Positions 18,064 to 24,571 of a DNA stretch of 24,571 bases are shown here, piece by piece. The position numbers and the translations under genes were made by a program. The DNA is from Quisquiliibacterium sp036525975 (GTDB lineage: Bacteria > Pseudomonadota > Gammaproteobacteria > Burkholderiales > Burkholderiaceae_E), in the NCBI GenBank assembly GCA_036525975.1, contig DATCZK010000169.1, positions 1 to 24,571 on the forward strand, written 5' to 3'. Under the pieces are notes generated by a model. It had not been told where the DNA came from. It made no database searches and saw only the letters and a list, made by a program, of their open reading frames with translations. Every line of letters starts with the position of its first letter. Position 1 is the first letter of the stretch.

Positions 18064-18760
18064 GAAGTGCAACGATAACAAGTCCGCCCCGCGCGCGAGG
18101 CCATCGAACCGGCGCCGGGCGCTCGGGGCTGCAAGTCTAATCGGGATCGCTCTCGCCCTACCCTGGCGCGCGTGGGGGCAATCAACGGCGCGCACCCGCT
18201 CGGCGCCCGCCGGTGAAGCGGTGATCCTCGTCCTGGGCGACAGCCTCTCGGCCGAGTACGGCATCGCGCGAGGGCGCGGCTGGGTGGCGCTGCTCGAGCC
18301 GCGCCGCGCCGGGCGCGGCAGCCGCTACCGGATCGTGAACGCCAGCATCAGCGGCGAGACGACCTCCGGCGGGCGCGCGCGCATCGCCGATCTGCTCGCG
18401 CGCCACCGGCCCGCCGTGGTGGTGGTGGAACTCGGCGGAAACGACGCGCTGCGCGGACTCGACCTCGCCTCGAGCGAGGGCAACCTGCGCGAAATCCTGC
18501 GTCGCTCGCGCGAGGCGGGTGCGAGATCGCTGGTGCTCGGGATGATGGTCCCGCCCAACTACGGGCGGGCCTACGCCGAGCGCTTCAGCGCAATGTTCGC
18601 GCGCGTGGCGAGAGCCGAGCGCGCGGCCCTGCTGCCGTTCTTCCTCGAGGGCGTGGCCGAGCGCCTCGAGCTCTTCCAGCCCGACCGGATCCACCCGAAC
18701 GAGAGCGCGCAGCCGATCCTGCTCGACAACGTCTGGCCGCAGCTCGAGGCGCTCCTGTAG
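18062..18760 (+). CDS. tesA: GDSL-family arylesterase / acyl-CoA thioesterase I-like protein (TesA type)
   Basis: SGNH hydrolase of 232 residues, probably exported. The N-terminus 'SNRRRALGAASLIGIALALP' has a charged region with consecutive arginines and a hydrophobic core ending near 'AWG' before Gln40, so Sec or possibly Tat export is plausible. Catalytic blocks are 'LGDSLSAEYGI' with Ser61, 'NASISGETTSGG' with the block II Gly, 'ELGGNDALRG' with Asn127, and 'FQPDRIHPNESAQP' with Asp208 and His211. TesA hydrolyses acyl-CoA, aryl and lysophospholipid esters in E. coli; the true substrate here is open. ATG 18062 is the only start that keeps the signal peptide, and the ribosome site is weak. 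Convergent with gshA, divergent from the ABC ATPase. Confidence 0.9.
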   Translation: MKCNDNKSAPRARPSNRRRALGAASLIGIALALPWRAWGQSTARTRSAPAGEAVILVLGDSLSAEYGIARGRGWVALLEPRRAGRGSRYRIVNASISGETTSGGRARIADLLARHRPAVVVVELGGNDALRGLDLASSEGNLREILRRSREAGARSLVLGMMVPPNYGRAYAERFSAMFARVARAERAALLPFFLEGVAERLELFQPDRIHPNESAQPILLDNVWPQLEALL

Positions 18761-18788
18761 GGCGGGCGCGTCGACCGCCCCCGGGCGG
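18760..18788. terminator. GC hairpin(s) between convergent tesA and gshA
   Basis: The 29-base gap between the two stop codons contains GGGCGG (18760-18765), CCGCCC (18775-18780) and GGGCGG (18783-18788). The middle arm can pair with either outer arm. The location fits a bidirectional transcription end. No T-tract follows on either strand, so it is not a canonical intrinsic terminator, and the call rests on position and symmetry alone. Confidence 0.25.
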
Positions 18789-18789
18789 G

Positions 18790-20352
18790 TCAATCGCCCC
18801 CCAGCAGGTTCTGCGACAGGTAGCGCACCCGGAACTCCTCGAAGGACTCGGTGTCGGCCGCCTCGATCTCGCGCTGGCGGCCGCGCGACTCCTCGGCCAT
18901 CTGCGCGTAGCGGGCGAGCGTGGCGGCGTCGAGCGGCGTGCTCCGGTGCTCGCGCGCGTGCTTCTGCGACTGCGCCAGCGCGAAGTGCATGAACGAGTCG
19001 TCGTGCTCCGCGCGCACGCTCGCCAGGATGCGCGCCGAGGGCGTGCGCGAAGGGTCGTCGACCGAAGCGCGCGCGTCGGCCAGCGCCTCGCGCCCCTTGT
19101 GGTCGTGGCGCACCTCGTCGAGCGCGGCCACGATCGGCTCGCACCCGTCGAGGATCTCGCGCGCCCAGTCGCTCATCGGGCGCTCCACGTCGCCGAAGAA
19201 CAGCGTGAGACCCGGCTCGCGCCCGCGCTCGGCCACGCGGTGCTGGTTGCGCGCGCCGAAGGCGAGTTCCTGCGGGGTGTCGGGCGCGCTCGGCGAGAGA
19301 AGGCAATAGAGCAGGAAGGCATCGATCAGGCGGGCGGTCTGCGCGTTGATACCCACCGGCTCGAACGGGTCCACGTCCATGCACCGCACTTCGACGTACT
19401 CGACGCCGCGCCTGGCCAGCGCGCGCAGCGGGCGCTCGCCGGGCAGGATCCTGCGCTTGGGGCGGATCGTGCCGTAGAACTCGTTCTCGATCTGCAGCAG
19501 GGTGGTCGCGAGCTGCTGGTATTCGCCGTCGCGCACGAGCCCGATCGCCTCGTAGGGCGGATAGGGCTCGGTGAGCGCGCGCCGGATCGAGCTCGCGTAG
19601 CTCTCCAGGCTGTTGTAGCTCACCGCCAGCGAGCGCTGCGCGTCGCTCTGGTAGCCGAGCGGACCCATCCGAAGCGAGGTCGCGTGCGGCAGGTACAAGG
19701 TGCCGCGCGCGAGCGGCTGCAGCCCGTGCTCGCGTCCCTGCACGAAGCTGCCGCACACCGCGGGCGAAGCCCCGAACAGGTAGAGCAGCAGCCACGAGTT
19801 GCGGCGGAAGTTGCGGATCAGCGCGAAATAGGCGTCGTCGCGGTACGCGTGCACCGATCCGGGCACGCCGTCGGCGCGCTGCATCAGTTCCCACGCGTCG
19901 TCGGGCAGCGAGAAGTTGTAGTGGATGCCCGAGATCGTCTGCATGCGCCGGCCGTAGCGATGCGACAGGCCCCGCCGGTAGACCGTCTTCGCGGTGCCGA
20001 TGTTCGAGCTGCCGTACCGCCCGAGCGGGATCTGGTCGTCGGCGGGCAGCCTGCACGGCATGCTGGTGGACCAGAGCATCTCGTCGCCCAGCGCGTGATA
20101 GACCACGCGGTGGATCTCGGTGAGCTCGTCCAGGCAGGCGGAGGCGGTCTCGTGCACGCCGGTGATCAGCTCGAGCTGCGACTCGCTGAAGTCGGTCGTG
20201 ATGTGCGGGTGCGTGAGCGCCCGGCCGAGCGCCTCGGGGTGCGGCGTGTCGGCCAGCATCCCGTCGGGGCGCGTGCGAAGGCTCTCCTTCTCTATGCCGC
20301 GGCCGGTGCGCGAGAGCACACCGGAGGGAAGCGCGTCGAGGCGCTCGATCAT
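18790..20352 (-). CDS. gshA: Glutamate-cysteine ligase (gamma-glutamylcysteine synthetase), proteobacterial type
   Basis: First enzyme of glutathione synthesis, joining glutamate and cysteine with ATP. The protein is 520 residues from ATG 20352 (E. coli GshA 518). Family segments include 'GIEKESLRTRPDG' at the N-terminus, 'TTDFSESQLELITG', 'RYGRRMQTISGIHYNFSLPD', 'SLRMGPLGYQSDAQ', 'VEYVEVRCMDVDPFEPVGIN' and, near the C-terminus, 'DDSFMHFALAQSQKHA'. An in-frame TTG at 20361 would add three residues; neither start has a strong ribosome site. The gene stands alone on its strand, convergent to tesA. The tRNA fragment and the putative island lie upstream, so its promoter must be in the 20353-20448 gap or across the junction. 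Confidence 0.95.
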   Translation of the reverse strand: MIERLDALPSGVLSRTGRGIEKESLRTRPDGMLADTPHPEALGRALTHPHITTDFSESQLELITGVHETASACLDELTEIHRVVYHALGDEMLWSTSMPCRLPADDQIPLGRYGSSNIGTAKTVYRRGLSHRYGRRMQTISGIHYNFSLPDDAWELMQRADGVPGSVHAYRDDAYFALIRNFRRNSWLLLYLFGASPAVCGSFVQGREHGLQPLARGTLYLPHATSLRMGPLGYQSDAQRSLAVSYNSLESYASSIRRALTEPYPPYEAIGLVRDGEYQQLATTLLQIENEFYGTIRPKRRILPGERPLRALARRGVEYVEVRCMDVDPFEPVGINAQTARLIDAFLLYCLLSPSAPDTPQELAFGARNQHRVAERGREPGLTLFFGDVERPMSDWAREILDGCEPIVAALDEVRHDHKGREALADARASVDDPSRTPSARILASVRAEHDDSFMHFALAQSQKHAREHRSTPLDAATLARYAQMAEESRGRQREIEAADTESFEEFRVRYLSQNLLGGD

Positions 20353-20448
20353 CGTGTTCAAGGGGTCACCAAGGGTGTGGGGTCCAGCCGGCGCGGCTGA
20401 CGGATCGAGGCAAAGATACCGCGAATCGCGCCCGGCTGCCGGCGGCGC

Positions 20449-20476
20449 TGGTGCCTCGGGCCGGACTCGAACCGGC
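20449..20476 (-). other. 3' end of a tRNA gene (T-arm, acceptor strand, CCA): possible attachment-site remnant
   Basis: On the minus strand the T-arm is a perfect five-base stem GCCGG/CCGGC closing the seven-base loop TTCGAGT (20476-20460). It is followed by exactly seven acceptor bases CCGAGGC, discriminator A (20452) and CCA (20451-20449). This spacing is that of a real tRNA 3' end. The matching 5' acceptor strand GCCTCGG and the D and anticodon arms are absent: upstream sequence is instead the end of the deacetylase gene, whose stop lies at 20482-20484. The A discriminator and ending are compatible with a Leu-type tRNA, but identity is not established. Such 3' fragments mark one edge of elements integrated at tRNA genes. 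Confidence 0.7.
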
Positions 20477-20481
20477 GCGTG

Positions 20482-21363
20482 TCAGAGTTGCTTGCGCAGA
20501 TGCTCCGCGATCCGCCCGCGCGTCGTTATCCAGATGTCGTCGCGGGCCGCACATTCGCGCGCGATCTCGCCGTAGGCCCATGCACAAGCCGGCCGCCCGT
20601 AGCAGTGCGTGTGAACCAGTACATCGAGGATGATCACGTCGTGGCTGGCGGCGAGCACGCGCGGCAGCGCCTGCTCGAACATCTCGACGAATTGCCCAGG
20701 CGTGCGACCGTAGCGCATCGAGTGCGCCAGATCGTTGAATTCGATCGACAGCGGGACGGCGACGATCTCGCCCTCGTCGTACTGCTGGACGTAAGGCAAG
20801 TCGTCGTCGAGCACGTCGCCGTGCCACTGGTAGCCGTGCTTGACCAGCCGGCGAAACGTGTCCTCGCTCGCCGTGGCGCGCGGGCTGATCCAGCCGGCCG
20901 GGCGCGCTCCGGTCACGTCCGCCAGCAGCTCGGTCGTTCGCCCGATGTACGCGTCGTCGTCCGTGTCGCTCAGTTTGGCCGGAATCAGGTCCTGCGCGTA
21001 CCCGTGCGCGACGATCTCGTGCCCGGCTCGCGCCACCGCTCGAACCTGCTCCGGGTCGCGCTCGGCGAGCGCACCCGACGTGAACACGTTGGCCGAGATC
21101 CCTGCATCGTCGAGGATCGCCATCAGCCGCCGGATCCCCGCATTGGCCCCGTAACGCCCGGAGGAATCGGCGTTCGCGTCGAACACGCCGGCCGGCAACG
21201 GATTGCCCATCGGTCCGATCCCTGACGCCGCGCCCTGCGACCAGACTTCGTAGGCCACGTTGAAAACGACCGCCACGTGGCGGCCTCCCGGCCACCTCAT
21301 GCCCGGTGGCGCGCGGCGGATCTTCGCAGTACTTGGTGGATTGGGCACGGTGTCGGTCCTCAT
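20482..21363 (-). CDS. Polysaccharide deacetylase family protein, PuuE/allantoinase-like
   Basis: The 293-residue protein has the NodB-like (CE4) fold pattern closest to the PuuE branch: 'VAVVFNVAYEVWSQG' in place of the usual TFDDG, 'GHEIVAHGYAQD' with His115 and His120, 'PAGWISPRATASEDTFRRLV', 'WHGDVLDDDLPYV', and 'LVHTHCYGRPACAWAYGEIA' near the end. The canonical paired acidic residues and second histidine of metal-dependent deacetylases are not obvious, as in PuuE. A C-N hydrolase acting on a small amide or ureide is therefore as likely as chitin or peptidoglycan deacetylation. ATG 21363 is chosen because the conserved domain begins shortly after it. The frame runs on to 21573, but that extra part is low-complexity and overlaps the divergent gene. 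The ribosome site is poor. Confidence 0.8.
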   Translation of the reverse strand: MRTDTVPNPPSTAKIRRAPPGMRWPGGRHVAVVFNVAYEVWSQGAASGIGPMGNPLPAGVFDANADSSGRYGANAGIRRLMAILDDAGISANVFTSGALAERDPEQVRAVARAGHEIVAHGYAQDLIPAKLSDTDDDAYIGRTTELLADVTGARPAGWISPRATASEDTFRRLVKHGYQWHGDVLDDDLPYVQQYDEGEIVAVPLSIEFNDLAHSMRYGRTPGQFVEMFEQALPRVLAASHDVIILDVLVHTHCYGRPACAWAYGEIARECAARDDIWITTRGRIAEHLRKQL

Positions 21364-21422
21364 TGCAGGGCGAGTTCGTCGATCGCGGGCGGCGACGGCC
21401 GTCGCACACGCCGCCAGGTGCT

Positions 21423-21467
21423 CGGACGGGGATACGATCGGGGAATTCCGATCGCTGGTATCGTCCG
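21423..21467. repeat. Long imperfect inverted repeat in the divergent intergenic region
   Basis: The core CGATCGG-GGAATT-CCGATCG occupies 21435-21454. Outside it GATAC (21431-21435) faces GTATC (21458-21462), and further out CGGAC (21423-21427) faces GTCCG (21463-21467), with three unpaired bases on one side and four on the other. It is roughly central in the 200-base gap between the deacetylase and amidohydrolase genes, a natural place for an operator controlling both. As RNA it would also fold into a bulged hairpin. The regulator is unknown. Confidence 0.5.
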
Positions 21468-21563
21468 AATCGCACCCGATCCATAAGGCTACCTCAGAGC
21501 TGGCGCGTCGTGCCTGCGGCGATCGCCCCCTCGACCCGTTCCCGGTGGGCCGCCCTCGAACCG

Positions 21564-22430
21564 ATGAACCCACATTCCCCGTACCTGCCGTTCATGCCGC
21601 AAGTCCGTAGCCCGCGCCGGCGCCTGCCGACCGGCACCTGCGACTGCCACTTCCACGTCTTCGAGGACCCACTTCGCTATCCGATGGCAGCGCCGCGCAG
21701 CTACACGCCCACGCCGGCGCCTCTCGAGGCGTATCGGCGCATGGCGCAAGCGGTGGGCATCGATCGCGCGGTCCTGGTGCACCCGAGCGTGTACGGGCGC
21801 GACCACCGCTCCTTCGAGGACACGCTCAGCGCTTGCGGCGGCTGGATGCGCGGGGTGGCCGTAGTCTATCCGGACACCACCGACGCGCAGATCGAACACT
21901 GGCACGCGCTGGGCGCGCGCGGCACGCGCTGCAACGCGCTCTTCGCCGGGGGCACCGAGCTCGAAGCGCTGCCGGGCATCGCGGCCCGCGTCGCTCCGCT
22001 GCGCTGGCACCTGCAGCTGCTGGTCGACGTGGCGGCCGACCCCGACGCGGTCGCGCGGGCGGCCGACACCGGCCTCCCGGTCGTCGTCGACCACTTCGGC
22101 CATACGAGCGCCGGCGGTGCGCTGGCCACCGCGGGGTTTCGCAACCTGCTCGCGCTGGTGCGTGAGCGCAGGGCCTGGGTCAAGATCTCGGGAGCCTACC
22201 GGGTGTCGCCGCAGCGCGCGGTATTCAACGACGTGGCTGCGCTCGTGGAAGCGCTCTGCAAGGCCGACGCCGGGCAGCTGGTGTGGGGAAGCGACTGGCC
22301 GCACCCGGCCATCGCGCCGCCGATGCCCGACGACGGCGACCTCGCGGACGCGCTCTTCGGCTGGCTGGGGGAAACGGAGCGCCAGCGGATTCTGGTTGAT
22401 AATCCGTCAAGGCTGTACTGGGCGAACTGA
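21564..22430 (+). CDS. Amidohydrolase family protein (2-pyrone-4,6-dicarboxylate hydrolase-like TIM barrel)
   Basis: The 288-residue protein is an amidohydrolase-2 TIM-barrel hydrolase resembling LigI and related lactonases. It shows strand 1 'CDCHFHVFEDPLRYP' with His29-x-His31, His149 in 'WHLQLLVDV', His177 and His180 in 'VVVDHFGHT', Lys207 in 'WVKISGAYR', and the strand 8 aspartate Asp244 in 'VWGSDWPHP'. The family hydrolyses lactones or pyrones of aromatic breakdown, or sugar-acid lactones; the substrate here is not determined. ATG 21564 precedes the conserved start, with no strong ribosome site. It is divergent from the deacetylase and is followed after 112 bases by a TRAP transporter that probably imports its substrate or a precursor. 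Confidence 0.88.
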   Translation: MNPHSPYLPFMPQVRSPRRRLPTGTCDCHFHVFEDPLRYPMAAPRSYTPTPAPLEAYRRMAQAVGIDRAVLVHPSVYGRDHRSFEDTLSACGGWMRGVAVVYPDTTDAQIEHWHALGARGTRCNALFAGGTELEALPGIAARVAPLRWHLQLLVDVAADPDAVARAADTGLPVVVDHFGHTSAGGALATAGFRNLLALVRERRAWVKISGAYRVSPQRAVFNDVAALVEALCKADAGQLVWGSDWPHPAIAPPMPDDGDLADALFGWLGETERQRILVDNPSRLYWAN

Positions 22431-22542
22431 CCTGGCCGGCGAACCGGGGCCGCGAGGTGCGCCGTCCGTGCCCCTGATTCGCGTGACGGAGATGGGCGCC
22501 TCCGTGCCAGCAAACCGTGCCCGAGAAGACAAGGAGAACTCC

Positions 22543-23535
22543 ATGAAACGCAGACTCACTCTCACCGTGATGACGGCCGCCGTGCTCGGCCTGCTCACCC
22601 CCCTCGCGATGTCCCAGGGCAAGACGGTCCTGAAGATCGGCTGGACCAGCTCGGACGGCGCCCAGGATCCCTACGCAGTGGGCGCCCGCGCCTTCAAGGA
22701 GGCGGTCGAGCGCGAGAGCAAGGGCAGCTTCGACGTGCAGTTCTTCCCGAACCGCGCGCTCGGCGACGAACGCCAGATGCTCGAGGGCATGCGCTTCGGC
22801 ACCCTCGACATGGGGATCATCACCAACGCAGTAATCGCGCAGATCGAATCGGGCTTCCAGGTCAACGACCTGCCCTTCCTGTACGCCAACGAGGAGCAGG
22901 CGCACAAGGTGCTCGACGGCCCGGTCGGCGCCGAGCTCGGCAAGCGCCTCGCGACCAAGGGGATCGTCGCGCTCGGCTTCATGGAGGGGGGCTTTCGCAA
23001 CATGATCAACAACAAGCGCCCGGTGAGCACGCCCGCCGACGTTCAGGGGGTGAAGTACCGCGTGATGCAAAACCCCGTGTTCATCGACATGTTCACCTCG
23101 CTGGGCGGCGCCGCGGTGCCGATGGCCTGGGGCGAGACCTTCACCGCCGTGCAGCAGGGAACGATCGACGGCCTGGAGATCCCGGTCGCGGTGATCGACG
23201 CGAACAAGTATTACGAGGTCACCCGCTACCTGTCGCTCACCAACCACACCTACTCGATGATCGGGCTGTTGATCAGCAAGCGCACGCTCGACAAGCTCAC
23301 GCCAGAGCAGCGCAAGGCGGTCGAGGCTGCCGGCAAGGCCGCGACGCTCGCGCAGCGCAAGACCACCGTCGCCGACGTCAAGGGCACGCTGGCAAACCTC
23401 GAGAAGAACGGGATGAAGATCAACGCGGTGAGCGACGTCAACCCGTTCCGCAAGTCGGTCGCGCCGGTTTACGACAAGTTCCGCAAGGGTAGCGACGGCG
23501 CGCTGCTCGACAAGGTCTTCGCCGAAATCAAGTAA
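22543..23535 (+). CDS. dctP: TRAP transporter solute-binding protein (DctP family), locus 2
   Basis: Periplasmic receptor of the second TRAP system. The 330-residue precursor has a signal peptide (residues 1-24, ending AMS before Gln25) and a classic DctP body: 'RALGDERQMLEGMRFGTLDM', 'VNDLPFLYANEEQAHKVLDG', 'GVKYRVMQNPVFIDMFTSLG' with the carboxylate-binding arginine, and 'GETFTAVQQGTIDGLEIPV'. This is closer to the standard DctP of C4-dicarboxylate and sugar-acid transporters than the protein of locus 1, so the two are not a recent duplication. AAGGAGA at 22531-22537 is a strong ribosome site for ATG 22543. The amidohydrolase lies upstream and dctQ follows at once. Confidence 0.95.
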   Translation: MKRRLTLTVMTAAVLGLLTPLAMSQGKTVLKIGWTSSDGAQDPYAVGARAFKEAVERESKGSFDVQFFPNRALGDERQMLEGMRFGTLDMGIITNAVIAQIESGFQVNDLPFLYANEEQAHKVLDGPVGAELGKRLATKGIVALGFMEGGFRNMINNKRPVSTPADVQGVKYRVMQNPVFIDMFTSLGGAAVPMAWGETFTAVQQGTIDGLEIPVAVIDANKYYEVTRYLSLTNHTYSMIGLLISKRTLDKLTPEQRKAVEAAGKAATLAQRKTTVADVKGTLANLEKNGMKINAVSDVNPFRKSVAPVYDKFRKGSDGALLDKVFAEIK

Positions 23536-23549
23536 CCGGCCCGCGGTCC

Positions 23550-24050
23550 GTGGTGCTCCGGATCCGCCAGGCGCTCGACCGCCTGGCGGCTCTGCTGCGC
23601 GGCGTGATCGTGATCCTCGCGGTCACGATGCTCGCCGCGCTTTCGCTGCAGGTGTTCATGCGCTTCGTCATCGGGCAGGCGCTGTCCTGGAGCGAAGAGC
23701 TGGCATTGCTGTGCTTCAGCTGGGCGACGCTGCTGTCGGTCGCGCTCGGCGTTCGCGACGCGATCCACGTGCGCATGGACCTGCTGGTCGACCTGCTGCC
23801 CGAGTCGATGCGAAACGGCATCGACCGGGTGATTTCGCTCGCGGTCGCGGGGCTCGGCGCGTTCGTCGCGTGGGCTGGCGCGCGCTACGTGATCGACTCG
23901 CTGGGGACGACGTCGGCGGCGATCGGCTATCCGATCGCGTATCTGTACGCCTGCGCGCCGACCTGCGGCGCGTTGATCGCCCTGTTCGCGCTCGAGCGCG
24001 CGGTGCTAGGCGCGCCACCGCAGGCGCAGGCCACGAACCTCGCCCGATGA
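23550..24050 (+). CDS. dctQ: TRAP transporter small permease subunit (DctQ family), locus 2
   Basis: The 166-residue membrane protein has four hydrophobic segments: 'LLRGVIVILAVTMLAALSLQ', 'WSEELALLCFSWATLLSVAL', 'VISLAVAGLGAFVAWAGARY' and 'YLYACAPTCGALIALFALER'. The DctQ signature around 'SWSEELALLCFSWATLL' and 'VRDAIHVRMDLLVDLLP' is clear. Two successive GTG codons (23550, 23553) are possible starts 15-18 bases after dctP; I give the first. The stop overlaps the dctM start in ATGA (24047-24050), so the two are translationally coupled. Confidence 0.92.
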   Translation: MVLRIRQALDRLAALLRGVIVILAVTMLAALSLQVFMRFVIGQALSWSEELALLCFSWATLLSVALGVRDAIHVRMDLLVDLLPESMRNGIDRVISLAVAGLGAFVAWAGARYVIDSLGTTSAAIGYPIAYLYACAPTCGALIALFALERAVLGAPPQAQATNLAR

Positions 24051-24571
24051 GCACGACCGCGCTGATACTGACAGCCGGCTTCGCGGGGCTGGTGCTGCTC
24101 GGCGTGCCCTTCGCGTTCGCAATCGCCCTCTCGGTGCTCGCGGTGCTCGTCACGCAAGGCATCGAGCCGATGCTGCTGCCGCAGACGCTGGTCGCCGGCA
24201 CGCAGAGCTTCAGCCTGATGGCGATCCCGTTCTTCATGCTCGCGGGCGAGTTGATGTCCGCGGGCGGGCTGTCGCAGCGGCTTGTCCGGATGGCGGACGT
24301 GTTCGTGCGTCACCTGCCCGGCGGACTGGGGCTGGTCACGGTGGTGGCCGCGTTCGTGTTCGCGGCGGTCAGCGGCTCGGCGCCTGCCACCACCGCCGCG
24401 ATCGGCGCGGTGATGATCCCTGCCATGGCCGAGCGCGGCTACGACCGTGGCTACGCAACCGCGATCACGGTCAGCGCCGGCGTGCTGGCACCGCTGATCC
24501 CGCCGTCGATCGCGTTCGTGATCTGGGGCGTGATCGCCGAGCAGTCGATCGCGAAGCTCTTCCTGTCCGGC
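24047..24571 (+). CDS. dctM: TRAP transporter large permease subunit (DctM family), locus 2, partial
   Basis: The frame opens at ATG 24047 inside the dctQ stop and runs off the right edge after 175 codons with no stop. The translation starts MSTTALILTAGFAGLVLLGV and shows first-repeat DctM features: 'SLMAIPFFMLAGELMSAGGL', 'VSGSAPATTAAIGAVMIPAM', 'GVLAPLIPPSIAFVIWGV' and 'EQSIAKLFLSG'. About 250 residues of a normal DctM lie outside the window. It completes a dctPQM order identical to locus 1. Confidence 0.94.
   Translation, partial: MSTTALILTAGFAGLVLLGVPFAFAIALSVLAVLVTQGIEPMLLPQTLVAGTQSFSLMAIPFFMLAGELMSAGGLSQRLVRMADVFVRHLPGGLGLVTVVAAFVFAAVSGSAPATTAAIGAVMIPAMAERGYDRGYATAITVSAGVLAPLIPPSIAFVIWGVIAEQSIAKLFLSG

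Noticed and set aside
20449..20540. A complete tRNA gene overlapping the deacetylase gene end
   Set aside because: No GCCTCGG acceptor partner, D-arm or anticodon arm is found in the 70 bases upstream on the minus strand.
22433..22460. A small CCGG/CCGG hairpin after the amidohydrolase gene as a terminator
   Set aside because: A four-base stem with no T-tract is expected by chance in this composition.

Overview
The window is a GC-rich, densely coded stretch of chromosome, most likely from a betaproteobacterium of the Burkholderiales type. I infer this from the very high GC, the large single-chain PurL, the proteobacterial GshA, the tesA/ybbA-like divergent pair and two complete-looking TRAP (DctPQM) transporter loci. 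No phage, IS element, CRISPR array, rRNA or complete tRNA was seen. No gap between genes exceeds about 200 bases.

Left part (1-9961). The end of an unrecognised gene is followed by a YkgJ-type cysteine-cluster protein and purT (formate-dependent GAR transformylase). Convergent to these, on the minus strand, lie purL (FGAM synthase) and a Gfo/Idh/MocA oxidoreductase. purL has a consensus TATAAT promoter element but is cut once, in frame, by a TAG codon at 4826-4828, while everything on both sides is intact. Upstream of purL, also on the minus strand, are maeB (malic enzyme fused to a phosphotransacetylase-like domain) and an Asp/Glu-racemase-family gene.

Middle part (10129-17394). A tight plus-strand cluster runs dctP-dctQ-dctM-dadA-nnr-pgi: TRAP transporter, D-amino-acid dehydrogenase, bifunctional NAD(P)H-hydrate repair enzyme, glucose-6-phosphate isomerase. 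With the divergent racemase and maeB it reads as a possible uptake, racemisation and oxidative deamination module followed by housekeeping genes. nnr has an unusual TPPP in place of the expected TPHP motif.

From 17386 to 20352: a LolD/YbbA-type ABC ATPase without a permease beside it, divergent from a TesA-type GDSL esterase. Their two ATG codons share one CATG. Then gshA on the minus strand.

Right part (20449-24571). Between gshA and the next gene lies the 3' end of a tRNA (T-arm, acceptor 3' strand, CCA) with no 5' part, which is the usual scar of integration at a tRNA gene. To its right are a PuuE-like polysaccharide deacetylase, a divergent TIM-barrel amidohydrolase (2-pyrone-4,6-dicarboxylate hydrolase family) and a second dctP-dctQ-dctM set that runs off the window. 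A long imperfect inverted repeat sits in the divergent intergenic region. The right part may be an acquired catabolic island next to a core chromosomal block. That is inference.
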